Shown here piece by piece: positions 53,813 to 62,777 of a stretch of 64,000 nt of DNA. Positions within the stretch are counted from its first letter, which is position 1. Each line of letters begins with the position of its first letter. The position numbers and the translations under genes are program-made. This stretch comes from Mesotoga sp. Brook.08.105.5.1 (GTDB lineage: Bacteria > Thermotogota > Thermotogae > Petrotogales > Kosmotogaceae): the NCBI RefSeq assembly GCF_002752635.1, contig NZ_AYTW01000006.1:1-64000 (forward strand), in the 5' to 3' direction. Under the pieces are notes generated by a model. That model saw nothing but the letters and a program-made list of their open reading frames with translations, was not told the DNA's origin and ran no database searches.

Positions 53813-54592
53813 TCACCAATCGATAATATTCCGAAGAAGCTTCAGGTTGTCCATGATATCTATGTAATCGTCGATTCCTGGAAAATCATCCTCAGTGTCA
53901 TTTGCGAAAACATTTGTATCTCCAATAGCGATTACCCTTCCTGAGGCGGAGTTTGCAGCAGCGATTATCGTCAACGACGCGACACTATCTTCACCCTCAG
54001 GGTGAGCAGTGGTTTCGGCATAGGAAAGGGTCTCTGCGCTGCTTCCAACTCTGAGCTAGCAAGCTCCAAAGAGAGCAATCTCATCAAGACCCGAAGTGAT
54101 TCTGTGAGACTCAAAAAGAGAAGTTGTAACCCAATACTCAACGAAGCCGTAATTGTTGCTTTCATCGACGATCTTATTGTTGCTGAACTGAATATCTATT
54201 CCGAGTGCACTGAGAAGAGTATTCAGTATTGTATTGTCGTAATACTCAAACCATTCTCCAAGGACTATGATCTTTCCTCCCCTACTAAGAAGAGCAGAGA
54301 GATCCGCGATTTCTCCAGCCGAGAAGGCATCGCCTGGTGTTGCTACTAGTACTACTCCGTAGTTCTCAGGTGAGAATCCTTTTACTGATGCCAGGTCCAC
54401 TGTATAACCTTTCCCCCTGAATTCTTGTATGAGTGTTTCGTATCTTTTTGATGGTTCAAACTCCTCAGTATAGTTTGAGTGGATATCATCTATTAGCAGA
54501 GACTTCGGAACTTTCGGGCCTGACCCGGGGAAACATGAAGACAATACTAGCAATGCCATAGTGATGGAAAGAACGATGATCAACCTTTTCAT
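53813..54592 (-). pseudogene. Lipoprotein gene interrupted by in-frame TAG
   Basis: The frame opens with MKRLIIVLSITMALLVLSSC (lipobox Cys20) and a GATase-like/DUF4350-like domain (KSLLIDDIHSNYTEEF, YGVVLVATPGDAFS, GGKIIVLGEW). It meets TAG at 54056-54058 (codon 179), yet the same frame continues with good coding character for 80 codons: EDSVASLTIIAAANSASGRV, IAIGDTNVFANDTEDDFPG, DNLKLLRNIIDW, TGA at 53813. A further stretch in the +1 frame (GETLIDEGVVRDIWAFLEQ) suggests a second lesion. Best explained as a recent pseudogene; sequencing error or read-through are alternatives. If only the first part is translated, the product is 178 residues. Confidence 0.7.
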
Positions 54593-54838
54593 CAGACACC
54601 TCCCGATTCACCAATAAGCTTCCATTAAACCGGTAGATTCTACGAGCATCCGTATCAGGCTATTCCACTATAATATAGCCTATCAGAAAGCGAACCTAAT
54701 ACTCGCTAGCGTTGCAGACTCGTTCTGGGGGTTTCGCGGCCGGAATCTTCTTCGCTCTGCAATCATGGGAGTATGAGCAGCAAATACAGGGGTTTTCAGA
54801 TAATAGCTTCATTGTGCTAGTTCCTGTCAATCAGAAAT

Positions 54839-54856
54839 GGGAGCCAAAAGGCTCCC
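54839..54856 (-). terminator. Intrinsic terminator of rpsB
   Basis: On the minus strand GGGAGCC-TTTT-GGCTCCC followed by ATTTCTG; 30 bases after the rpsB stop. The rest of 54593-54885 shows only a partly palindromic AGGCTAT...ATAGCCT segment. Confidence 0.7.
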
Positions 54857-54885
54857 CGACTTACTAAAGGCGCAAATTGCTTCTA

Positions 54886-55695
54886 TTATTCTTCGTCCTC
54901 TGAATCATCTGAGTCATCGACTAATTCTTCGGAGGGTTTTTCTTCATCTGAAGAGATTTCGACAGTTTTTTCGGCAGTCGATTCTTTCTTAGTTTCGAGA
55001 GCAGCGGCGTTTAGACCCTCTCTGCCCTCAAGAATAGCATCGGCCATGGTATGAACGATCAACTGAATTGCCCTTATGGCGTCGTCGTTTCCGGGGATAA
55101 TGAAGTCTATTACATCTGGATCACAGTTGGTGTCTGCGATACCGATAACCTTAATGCCAAGTTTGTTGGCTTCTGCAACGGCAATTTCTTCCTGTTTGGG
55201 ATCAACTATGAAGATCACGTCTGGAAGCTTCTGCATTTCCTTAACACCGCTGAGATTCTTTCTAAGCTTATCGAGCCTCTTGTTGATCATACTCTGCTCT
55301 TTCTTGGGTAGGGCGGCGAGCTTCCCCGACTCCTCCATTTCTTCGAAGTTCTTGAGAGCCTCGATTCTCTTCTTGATCGTGGTGAAATTCGTCAAAAGGC
55401 CACCGAGCCAGCGGCTGTTGACGTAAAAGGAGTCACATCTCTTCGCTTCTTCCTGTACGATTTGCTGAGCCTGCCTCTTTGTGCCAACAAAAAGGAACGT
55501 AGCACCTTCCTGAGCAGAATTTCTCACATACTCATAGGCCTCTTCAATGAGCTTAAGTGTCTTCTGAAGGTCTACGATGTAGATGCCTTTTCTCTCACCA
55601 TAAATATACGGCTTCATCTTGGGGTTCCATCTTCTCGTTCTGTGACCGAAGTGAACTCCGGCTTCGAGAAGCTGTTTCATAGATACTACCGACAC
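54886..55695 (-). CDS. rpsB: 30S ribosomal protein S2
   Basis: A 269-residue S2. [22 protein letters not shown] and the [12 protein letters not shown] / [10 protein letters not shown] motifs are typical. The last 35 residues are a very acidic tail ([19 protein letters not shown]) absent from most S2 proteins. Start is GTG seven bases after GGAGG. It is last in the yceD-rpmF-plsX-glmS-rsfS-rpsB run and, unlike in most bacteria, not next to tsf. Confidence 0.97.
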   Translation of the reverse strand: MSVVSMKQLLEAGVHFGHRTRRWNPKMKPYIYGERKGIYIVDLQKTLKLIEEAYEYVRNSAQEGATFLFVGTKRQAQQIVQEEAKRCDSFYVNSRWLGGLLTNFTTIKKRIEALKNFEEMEESGKLAALPKKEQSMINKRLDKLRKNLSGVKEMQKLPDVIFIVDPKQEEIAVAEANKLGIKVIGIADTNCDPDVIDFIIPGNDDAIRAIQLIVHTMADAILEGREGLNAAALETKKESTAEKTVEISSDEEKPSEELVDDSDDSEDEE

Positions 55696-55722
55696 AAATA
55701 CACCTCCGTTTTGGTTTTCCTC

Positions 55723-55766
55723 CGGCTTTGCGCCGATCGACCCCTACAGAAGGGGCACCGGGATCG
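55723..55766 (-). promoter_or_regulatory. rpsB leader hairpins
   Basis: Two hairpins between rsfS and rpsB: CGGC-GCAAA-GCCG (55723-55735) and CCCC/GGGG with 7-base loop (55741-55755), the latter extendable with CGATC/GATCG. No T run, so not a terminator; possibly a translational control element for S2. Confidence 0.35.
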
Positions 55767-55773
55767 ACTGCGA

Positions 55774-56160
55774 TTACTGCCGTGTGTTGTCCTCGTCAGC
55801 GACGAGATCTCTATATGTGTATCTCTTTGCATTCAACCAAAGGTCTTCGAGAGAATAGAACTCTCTTCCCTTCTTACTGAATATGTGGACGATGAAGTAA
55901 CCACCGTCGATTACCATCCAGTCATATCCCTTTCCTTTGTCGTAGTAGATGATCTCGACGGTTTCCTTTTCGATGTACTCGAGTATCGCCTCTCGAAGAG
56001 CACCCATATGGGGGTCAGAATTGGCAGTTGCTACGACAAAGTAATCAGATAGATTTGACACCTTGGAGACGTCCAGTATTACGATGTCTTCCCCATGCTT
56101 TTCATCCAAAATGTCTGCGATTTCCTTAACTACGTTATCCAAATTGATTCTCCTGTTCAT
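55774..56160 (-). CDS. rsfS: Ribosomal silencing factor RsfS
   Basis: A 128-residue RsfS/Iojap protein that binds L14 on the large subunit and blocks subunit joining in starvation. LSDYFVVATANSDPHMGAL, the YDWMVIDGGYFIVHIFS core and REFYSLEDLW are hallmarks. It lies just upstream of rpsB, which places an anti-association factor and a small-subunit protein in one unit. Confidence 0.95.
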   Translation of the reverse strand: MNRRINLDNVVKEIADILDEKHGEDIVILDVSKVSNLSDYFVVATANSDPHMGALREAILEYIEKETVEIIYYDKGKGYDWMVIDGGYFIVHIFSKKGREFYSLEDLWLNAKRYTYRDLVADEDNTRQ

Positions 56161-56267
56161 ATTATGGTCATCTGTTGACAGTTCAACGTACTCCGCAAAA
56201 ACCCTTCAGAAAACGATCCATGCAAAATCACTTCCAAAACCGCGCCAAAATCGATCTTGATACTTAT

Positions 56268-58094
56268 CTATTCAACAGTGACGCTCTTAGCCAGGTTTCT
56301 CGGTTTGTCTGGATCTAGCCCTCTCTTAACCGCGATGTAGTATGCGAAGAGCTGCAGATAAGGTGACATCACCAGCGGATATAGGGGATCGAGAACACGA
56401 GGAACCTCGATACGGCTATTAACGGTCTTTGAGACTTCTTTGTCGTTCTCTGAACAGATAGCCAGAACCTTTGCATCTCGAGCTCTGGTCTCCATTATGT
56501 TGGAAATCATCTTCGACTTCAATTCATCCTCAGGAACTATAGCAAAGACCGGAAAGTCCTTATCCAGTAAAGCTATAGGGCCATGCTTAAGCTCTCCGGC
56601 TTGATAACCGCTTGCGTGAATATAACTGATCTCTTTGAGCTTCAAGGCGCCTTCCAGGGCAGTTGCATAGCTATACCCTCTGCCCATGTACATGAAATGT
56701 TTGAAATCGGAGTATTCCGCTGCCAGTCTTTTACACTGTTCGTTAGCGGCTGGGAGTGTATTCTCAAAAACCGTGGGCATCCCTTCCAGCTCATTAACAA
56801 TCTTTGCGATATCTGAACTGCTTTGACCTATGATGCTGGAGATGCCGGCTCCCAGAAGAACCAGGACTGCAACCTGTGCGACGTAAGTTTTGGTGGCTGC
56901 CACACCTATCTCCGGACCGGCATTTATATAAATCACTGCGTCGCTCTCTCTCGAAATTGTGGACCCAACAACATTTGTAAGAGATATGATTCTGGTTCCA
57001 AGTCTCTTCGCCTTACGAATCCCCTCAAGAGTATCTGCCGTCTCACCTGATTGGGAAATAGCTATGACAAGGTCACTGAATCCTTCCGGCAATCTTCTGT
57101 AACGAAATTCTGAAGCCACTTCAACTTCTATCCGAATTCCAGAATAGTCCTGTATGAATCTCTGGAAGACTAATCCTGCGTGGTAACTTGTTCCGCAAGC
57201 CAGTACAGTTATCGATCTAGCCTTCGCGATCTCTTCTTTCAGATGATCAATCTCTTTGAAACTGGGAGCTCCATCCTTGATTCTGGACATGAGAGCATTT
57301 CTAAGAGTCTGTGGCTCTTCGAATATCTCTTTGAGCATGAAATGATCATAGCCGCCCTTTTCAGCCGAGTCCTCGCCCCAGGTTATCCTTGTTGATGATT
57401 TTCTAACAGATGTGCCGTCCAATCTGGATATACTTACACTGCCTGGACGAATTACGGCAAGTTCTCCATCATCGATGAAGTAGACGTCTCTAATATGCTT
57501 CAATAGAGGCGTAACGTCTGAGGCAAGATAGCCGCTTTCGCCAGTAGATCCTACGACAAGGGGACTCCCTTTGCGAGCTGCTACGATCACGTCGGGATGG
57601 TCCTGATGAACAACGCCAATCGCATACGCACCTTCAAGATCCACCAAAGTATGCCTTACGGCTGAAACAATGTCACCGGAATAATGGTCTTCAATGAGAT
57701 GGGCTATTACCTCTGTGTCGGTCATCGATTTGAAAATGTGGCCCTTCTTTTCTAGATCTATTCGCAGAACGTCGAAATTCTCGATAATACCATTGTGCAC
57801 AACCGCTATCTTTCCCGTGCAATCGGTATGAGGATGTGCATTGAAATCGGAAGGCCCTCCATGAGTTGCCCATCTGGTGTGGGCAATTCCCTGAACAACG
57901 TTCGAATCCAGCTCTTCTCCAAGAACCTTTTCGAGAGCGGAAATCCTTCCAACGGCCTTCGTTACTCTTAGACCTTCTCGACCGTTCACGGCAACTCCTG
58001 CGGAGTCGTAGCCTCTATATTCGAGCTTCTTCAGGGCATCTACAAGTTTTCTTATTGTGAGGTCTTCTCCAACCATTCCAACAATGCCGCACAT
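56268..58094 (-). CDS. glmS: Glutamine-fructose-6-phosphate aminotransferase
   Basis: A 608-residue GlmS, which makes glucosamine-6-phosphate for cell-wall sugars. The N-terminal glutamine amidohydrolase needs Cys directly after the initiator Met; ATG at 58094 gives MCGIVGMVG and has GGAG upstream, so the ATG at 58109 is rejected. Two SIS sugar-isomerase domains follow (CGTSYHAG, ISQSGETADTL, LKHGPIALLD) and the C-terminus KSVTVE closes the active site. It starts two bases from the plsX stop. No glmS ribozyme leader is apparent in the short gap. Confidence 0.97.
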   Translation of the reverse strand: MCGIVGMVGEDLTIRKLVDALKKLEYRGYDSAGVAVNGREGLRVTKAVGRISALEKVLGEELDSNVVQGIAHTRWATHGGPSDFNAHPHTDCTGKIAVVHNGIIENFDVLRIDLEKKGHIFKSMTDTEVIAHLIEDHYSGDIVSAVRHTLVDLEGAYAIGVVHQDHPDVIVAARKGSPLVVGSTGESGYLASDVTPLLKHIRDVYFIDDGELAVIRPGSVSISRLDGTSVRKSSTRITWGEDSAEKGGYDHFMLKEIFEEPQTLRNALMSRIKDGAPSFKEIDHLKEEIAKARSITVLACGTSYHAGLVFQRFIQDYSGIRIEVEVASEFRYRRLPEGFSDLVIAISQSGETADTLEGIRKAKRLGTRIISLTNVVGSTISRESDAVIYINAGPEIGVAATKTYVAQVAVLVLLGAGISSIIGQSSSDIAKIVNELEGMPTVFENTLPAANEQCKRLAAEYSDFKHFMYMGRGYSYATALEGALKLKEISYIHASGYQAGELKHGPIALLDKDFPVFAIVPEDELKSKMISNIMETRARDAKVLAICSENDKEVSKTVNSRIEVPRVLDPLYPLVMSPYLQLFAYYIAVKRGLDPDKPRNLAKSVTVE

Positions 58095-58095
58095 A

Positions 58096-59094
58096 CTACT
58101 TTTCTCCAATCTTCATTTCGAGGCTCTTAACTAGATCGCCCTTGACTCCCTGGTAAGCAACTCGAATTGCGTTCTTTATGGCGAGGGCATTAGAATTGCC
58201 GTGGGCCTTCACAACGGCCCCTTTAACACCAAGGATGAAAGCACCTCCGTACTCACTCGGGTCCATAGCTCTTTTCAGCCGTCCCAGCGCACGTTTGAGA
58301 AAGAGAGCACCGATCAGTCCGAAAAGACCGCTCCTCTTGATTTCTTTCTTAAGCGTTGCTGAAATCAGCTTTCCCGCTCCTTCCATCGACTTCATAGCTA
58401 TGTTGCCGTCGAATCCGCTGCAGACAACTACATCTACATCTCCGTAGTTGATATCACTGCCTTCAACATTCCCAACAAAATCATCGCCAAGTTCAGCTTT
58501 CAGATAGTCAAATGCCTGCTTAGTGAGTTCAGTACCTTTCTCTTGCTCTTCACCAACATTAAGCAGCCCAACCTTCGGGTTGGTTCTTCCGAGAAGCTTC
58601 GCGTATTCATAGCCCATTGTGCCGAAGTCGCGCAGGTGCTCTGACCTGACTTCGGAGTTTGCCCCGGCATCGACCAGTATGGTGAATCCATTCTTGGAGG
58701 GAGCTAGAACGGCGATAGCGCCTCGATCAACGCCTTTTATTCTTCCCACAACAAAAAGTGCGGCGGCAAGAACCCCACCCGTATTCCCTGCAGAAACAAG
58801 AGCATCGACCTTTCCGTCTTTCACCTGCTGTGCGGCTTTGTAAAGAGAGGTCTCCTTTTTTCTTAACAAAAGAGAGGGCTTCTCCGACATCGGAAAAACC
58901 TCTCCAGCATCAACTATTCGAATTCTTGAGCTTTCAGGCGTCTCTTTCAGCAAAGGCTTGAGACTTTCTTCTTTTCCTACCAGAACTATCTCAAGATCGT
59001 GAAACTCTTCGATAGCAAGAAAAGCACCGTCTATGTTAACTTCGGGAGCATTATCTCCACCAAAAGCATCGAGGGCAATTCTTACGCCTTGCAT
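58096..59094 (-). CDS. plsX: Phosphate acyltransferase PlsX
   Basis: A 332-residue PlsX, converting acyl-ACP to acyl-phosphate for phospholipid synthesis. ALDAFGGDNAPE, SAGNTGGVLAAALFVVGRI and VCSGFDGNIAMKSMEGAGK are typical. The start is four bases after the rpmF stop, the common rpmF-plsX pairing. It lies between L32 and glmS, linking ribosome, lipid and wall synthesis in one transcript. Confidence 0.96.
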   Translation of the reverse strand: MQGVRIALDAFGGDNAPEVNIDGAFLAIEEFHDLEIVLVGKEESLKPLLKETPESSRIRIVDAGEVFPMSEKPSLLLRKKETSLYKAAQQVKDGKVDALVSAGNTGGVLAAALFVVGRIKGVDRGAIAVLAPSKNGFTILVDAGANSEVRSEHLRDFGTMGYEYAKLLGRTNPKVGLLNVGEEQEKGTELTKQAFDYLKAELGDDFVGNVEGSDINYGDVDVVVCSGFDGNIAMKSMEGAGKLISATLKKEIKRSGLFGLIGALFLKRALGRLKRAMDPSEYGGAFILGVKGAVVKAHGNSNALAIKNAIRVAYQGVKGDLVKSLEMKIGEK

Positions 59095-59097
59095 CTG

Positions 59098-59280
59098 TTA
59101 CTCACCAATCTCAAGAATCTGTCTTCCTCCATAATAGCCACAGTGCAGGCACACTCTGTGTGGCTGTTTTGGTTCGCCACAGTTTGGACATGTAGAAACA
59201 GCCACTTTGATCGCACTATATGTCTTTGCGCGCTTCAAGCGGGTTCTGCTCCTGCTTCGCTTTTGCTTTGGAACGGCCAC
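59098..59280 (-). CDS. rpmF: 50S ribosomal protein L32
   Basis: A 60-residue L32. MAVPKQKRSRSRTRLKRA and a zinc ribbon CPNCG ... CLHCG are seen, so this is the zinc-binding (C+) form. GTG start with AGGAGGG upstream. Confidence 0.97.
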   Translation of the reverse strand: MAVPKQKRSRSRTRLKRAKTYSAIKVAVSTCPNCGEPKQPHRVCLHCGYYGGRQILEIGE

Positions 59281-59297
59281 TCTAATCCCTCCTATAT

Positions 59298-59834
59298 CTA
59301 ACTCTTCAATTTCTCTCTCAGGTCGGAAATAGCCTTATGCCATTCATCCTGAATCTCTTCCCTCTTCTGGCACGAATGGTTTTGCTCATCGTTAAGGTTT
59401 GCTCCACAATACGGACACAGACCTGCACAGTCTCTTTTGCACAGAACCTTCTGAGGAACCTCAACAATTATAGCCTCAATAACGCGTTCTGACAAGTCCA
59501 GCAGATCTCCCTCAAGCCTCAGAACATTATCCAGGTCGGCGCTTGTGCGGTCTTCTTCAAAAACAACACTGTCTTGAAGGACGTAGGTGGCTTCAATTGT
59601 TCCTTCAATCGGGATTGAGACTTCTTTCAAACACCTTGCGCAGTTCTCTTCGAGGATTGTTTTCACCGAACCTGTTACAATGATCGAATCCTTATCTTTA
59701 TACAATTCAATGTGGGTCTCTGCAGCGCTTGTCAGTTTTATCTCTTCTGTGAAATCAGGGTCCAGAACGACATCTATCGTCTTCTTGAATTCGAAGCTGT
59801 TCAGATCAACGATTAACTCATGGATTTTCGCCAT
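59298..59834 (-). CDS. YceD/DUF177 family protein
   Basis: A 178-residue YceD-family protein, needed for 23S rRNA/L32-related functions in plants and bacteria and nearly always upstream of rpmF. The CxRCLKEV motif and the C-terminal cluster CKRDCAGLCPYCGANLN, a likely zinc site, are typical. ATG at 59834 with GAGGTG upstream is preferred to GTG at 59843. Confidence 0.9.
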   Translation of the reverse strand: MAKIHELIVDLNSFEFKKTIDVVLDPDFTEEIKLTSAAETHIELYKDKDSIIVTGSVKTILEENCARCLKEVSIPIEGTIEATYVLQDSVVFEEDRTSADLDNVLRLEGDLLDLSERVIEAIIVEVPQKVLCKRDCAGLCPYCGANLNDEQNHSCQKREEIQDEWHKAISDLREKLKS

Positions 59835-59892
59835 TTCAATCACCTCTGTGCCAGCAAATACTACATCATAGCTATTTCAATTTACTCACGTT

Positions 59893-60582
59893 TCATTGAA
59901 CAAATGAAGAAGATTCCTTCATTCTAGATAACAGGCTCCGAGCTATTCGATCGATTTCGTCCATTGTTCTCTCTTCCGGACTGCCGAGATCTATAGAATC
60001 AGTCTTCGAAAGTTTGTCCTGTATGATTATTATGTCTGTCGAGAGCCTCGCTGCTTCCGCAGGATCATGTGTAACCATTATCACACTGATTCCCCGCCTC
60101 ATCCAGATTTTCTGGATGTCTTCCATCAGCCTGTCCTTAATTACAACATCTAGAGAACTGAACGGCTCGTCCAAAAGAATGATATCAGGGTTGAAGGCTA
60201 ACGCCCTCGCTATATTGACTCTCCTGCGCATCCCGCCGCTTAGCTGAGAAGGATACTTGCTCTTATGCTTCTTCAGTCCAACAAATGAGAGAAACTCAAC
60301 CGGGTCGCACCCAGGTGAGACAATGGATATATTCTGGGCAGCCGTCAACCACGGGATTAACCTATCGTCCTGGAATACAAATCCCAAGCGTTTGCTGTCA
60401 AGTTCAACAGTTCCGCTATCGGGCTTCAGGATACCGCCGATGATTCTCAGTAGTGTGGTTTTACCGCAGCCGGAGCTGCCGAGGATCGTTAGGAAGAAAT
60501 CACCGTCTATAGAGTAGCTGAAACCATCTATTATCTTCTCCCCGTCAAACTGCTTATGCAGGTCTCTAATTCTTAAGTGCAT
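59893..60582 (-). CDS. ABC transporter ATPase (SsuB/TauB/nitrate type)
   Basis: A 229-residue ATPase: Walker A GSSGCGKTT, Q-loop FQDDRLIPW typical of the nitrate/sulfonate/taurine family, signature LSGGMRRRVNIARAL, Walker B ILLDEPFSSLD and switch His VTHDPAEA. ATG at 60582 with AAGGAG upstream is chosen over GTG at 60591. It overlaps the permease end by 17 bases. The substrate is not predictable from the ATPase. Confidence 0.92.
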   Translation of the reverse strand: MHLRIRDLHKQFDGEKIIDGFSYSIDGDFFLTILGSSGCGKTTLLRIIGGILKPDSGTVELDSKRLGFVFQDDRLIPWLTAAQNISIVSPGCDPVEFLSFVGLKKHKSKYPSQLSGGMRRRVNIARALAFNPDIILLDEPFSSLDVVIKDRLMEDIQKIWMRRGISVIMVTHDPAEAARLSTDIIIIQDKLSKTDSIDLGSPEERTMDEIDRIARSLLSRMKESSSFVQ

Positions 60583-61327
60583 AGCGGGCACTCCTTCCTA
60601 TTAGCAGATCTAGAAGCTTCTCGGTAAGTATGCCGAGAATCACAAGGATCAGAGTGTAAGCGAAGACTCTGGTAGTGTTTATTGAGTACTTCGCATCGGA
60701 CATTGCTCTTCCTATACCGGATGCCCCAACCATGAACTCAGCTACTGCGACTGATTTCCACATGATTCCAACCCCCACTCTCATTGACGACACTATGAAG
60801 GGAAAGGCAGAGGAAAGATAGATCTTCCTGAGAACAACCTTCCTGGAGAGCCTGTAAACTTTTGCCATCTCTACCAACTTCTTGTCTACGTTTCTGACTC
60901 CCTCTGCAATATTGATTGTGAAGATAGGAAATAACGTAAGCAATACAATATATACTGGAGAAGAGAACCCTACCCCCCACCAGAAGATCGCCAGAGCAAG
61001 CCAGGATACGATAGGAATAGACTGGAGAATCACTACCAACGGTCTGAGCAATTTATACAATACATCGATCAGACCCATAAGAAACCCGGTCACCATGGCC
61101 ATCCCCAGCGCGAGAAAAAGCCCAATAAAAGCCTTTGAGCATGTTTCGGCAATATTCGACCAGCCTCTAGCGCTTGAGAGTATTTTCGTGAATTCCGCTA
61201 TTGTTTCGCCTGGACCAGGCAATAGAAGGTTGCTTGAAACCAGCAGAGATGCGACAAACCACACCAGTAGAAGAAAACCTACCGAGAGAATTGGCGCAAG
61301 CTGTTTTCTTCTAGAAGAAGAGAGCAT
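60566..61327 (-). CDS. ABC transporter permease (SsuC/TauC type)
   Basis: A 253-residue permease with six membrane segments and the EAA-like loop (KVYRLSRKVVLRKIYLSSAFPF). IPIVSWLALAIFWWGVGFSSPVYIV is typical of sulfonate/pyrimidine-precursor transporters. Its start lies within the 3' end of the binding-protein gene, so the three genes are tightly coupled. Confidence 0.92.
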   Translation of the reverse strand: MLSSSRRKQLAPILSVGFLLLVWFVASLLVSSNLLLPGPGETIAEFTKILSSARGWSNIAETCSKAFIGLFLALGMAMVTGFLMGLIDVLYKLLRPLVVILQSIPIVSWLALAIFWWGVGFSSPVYIVLLTLFPIFTINIAEGVRNVDKKLVEMAKVYRLSRKVVLRKIYLSSAFPFIVSSMRVGVGIMWKSVAVAEFMVGASGIGRAMSDAKYSINTTRVFAYTLILVILGILTEKLLDLLIGRSARYALKN

Positions 61328-62231
61328 CTAGATCAATATCACCCGTCAGTTCCTGATCGAGTTCCCGCAGCTTTTCAATATATATCGTTGTTTCTTCCCT
61401 GGCTTTCTCGGAGTCTGCAAATAGAAAGCCTGCTGTATCCATTGCCTTTTGCAGTACAGGAATGGGGAAGCCACCCATTTTTTCTGACACTATCTCTGCA
61501 GTCTTCTCCCTATTAGCGAGCGACAGGCTCATGGACTGCTGGTAAAGGAGAAGAAATGATTCGACAACACTTCTATCGAGAGAACCGCTTACGAATATCC
61601 CCGATGTAGGAATGTTGATTCTCCTATCGTTGAAGCTTTCCCATAGATCTTCAATCGGCATGGACCTTATTACACTCTGAACACGAGCCTCGGCAAGAGA
61701 AGCAAACGGTTCAGGTACAAGTATGAGCTTGGCTTTTCCGCTCGCAAGAAGCTGCACAGCCTCGGCGCCGCCTACGTAGACTATCGACACGTCTCTTCCG
61801 ACTTCATATCCACGGGACTCAAGGGCGCCGCGAAGAATGGTGTCTGCTGTCTGACCGGGTGCCTGCAAGGTGTAGATCACCGTTCCTACCAGGTCTTTTA
61901 TATCATCTATCGACTTCTCTGTAGATAAGAAATAGAAGCCATTCCACATGCTCACTGCCGCGAGCTTAATATCTACTCCAGAAGCTGCCAGCTTAACTCC
62001 AACGGTTACGGGAAGAAGGCTTATCTGTGCCCTCCCTGTAACCAGCATTGAAATCGCTTCGTCGACGCTTCTCCACAAATTGATTTCGAGACCCGGGATT
62101 TCATTAGAGATATCCGAGGAGAGTAATTCAGCAATCGGAATTAGAGTAGGACCAACTGGATTCATGTAATTGATGCCAAAAGACACGAGGGCTAGAGACA
62201 GCACAAAAACTGTAATAACGAGTTTCCTCAT
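61311..62231 (-). CDS. ABC transporter solute-binding protein (NMT1/SsuA-like)
   Basis: A 306-residue binding protein with a signal peptide (MRKLVITVFVLSLALVSFG) and no lipobox. The fold is that of the NMT1/THI5/SsuA family (PVGPTLIPIAELL, TGRAQISLLPVTVGVKLAASG, VPEPFASLAEAR). Ligands in this family include sulfonates, nitrate, thiamine precursors and riboflavin, and I cannot choose. GGAGGTGG precedes the ATG; a TATAAT is at 62253-62258 on the minus strand. It lies first in its operon. Confidence 0.9.
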   Translation of the reverse strand: MRKLVITVFVLSLALVSFGINYMNPVGPTLIPIAELLSSDISNEIPGLEINLWRSVDEAISMLVTGRAQISLLPVTVGVKLAASGVDIKLAAVSMWNGFYFLSTEKSIDDIKDLVGTVIYTLQAPGQTADTILRGALESRGYEVGRDVSIVYVGGAEAVQLLASGKAKLILVPEPFASLAEARVQSVIRSMPIEDLWESFNDRRINIPTSGIFVSGSLDRSVVESFLLLYQQSMSLSLANREKTAEIVSEKMGGFPIPVLQKAMDTAGFLFADSEKAREETTIYIEKLRELDQELTGDIDLDALFF

Positions 62232-62385
62232 ATAGAACCACCTCCACTAACAATTATACACTCAATTCACCAGCCTGACGACGGCTTAACAGCTTTGAAG
62301 GCCAAATCGCGAGCCTGAAGCAGAATCAGCACTCTCAGGGCCGATTTCTTCCCGATGAAGGCTAGAATCGCCCTCTATAAGGAGT

Positions 62386-62414
62386 TTGGTAATTTGGGCT
62401 CTGAGTGGTAGAAT
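62386..62414 (+). promoter_or_regulatory. hup promoter
   Basis: TTGGTA (62386-62391), 17 bases, TAGAAT (62409-62414), with TGG before the -10. Confidence 0.6.
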
Positions 62415-62447
62415 AATAGCGACATCTCATGCGAAGGGGGGAACAGT

Positions 62448-62720
62448 ATGAACAAAAAAGAACTCATCGCTGAAATCGCTGAGAAAACGGGTGTTACTAA
62501 GAAAGATGCTGGAAAGACCCTTGACACAGTGATCGAGATCATCGAGAAGACACTGTCTAAAGGTGATGTTGTGAGACTCGTTGGTTTTGGCACATTTATG
62601 GTAGCTACAAGGAAGGACAGAAAGGGTGTCAATCCGAGAACCAAGAAGCCCATTACGATACCGGGCGGAAAAGTTCCTAAATTCGTACCTGGAAAGGAAC
62701 TGAAGGAAAAGGTAAAATAG
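62448..62720 (+). CDS. hup: Histone-like DNA-binding protein HU
   Basis: A 90-residue HU that bends and compacts DNA as a dimer. MNKKELIAEIAEKTGVTKKD, GDVVRLVGFGTFMVATRKDR and the beta-arm GVNPRTKKPITIPGGKVPKF are typical. Good ribosome site AAGGGGGGAACAGT before the ATG, single-gene unit with its own promoter and terminator. Confidence 0.97.
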   Translation: MNKKELIAEIAEKTGVTKKDAGKTLDTVIEIIEKTLSKGDVVRLVGFGTFMVATRKDRKGVNPRTKKPITIPGGKVPKFVPGKELKEKVK

Positions 62721-62733
62721 TGTCGTAGACTCT

Positions 62734-62766
62734 GCGGCGGCCGGAGTTGCCGCCGCTTTTGTTTTG
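62734..62766 (+). terminator. Intrinsic terminator of hup
   Basis: GCGGCGGC / GCCGCCGC stem with 7-base loop and TTTTGTTTT tail, 14 bases after the stop. Confidence 0.88.
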
Positions 62767-62777
62767 GAGTGAAAGAC

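Noticed and set aside
54056-54058. TAG read as pyrrolysine
   Set aside because: No pyl genes or suppressor tRNA in the window, other genes here use TAG as a true stop (pnp, plsX), and the domain is not a methylamine methyltransferase.
56095-58110. glmS ribozyme upstream of glmS
   Set aside because: The gap to plsX is only two bases, leaving no room for the ribozyme.
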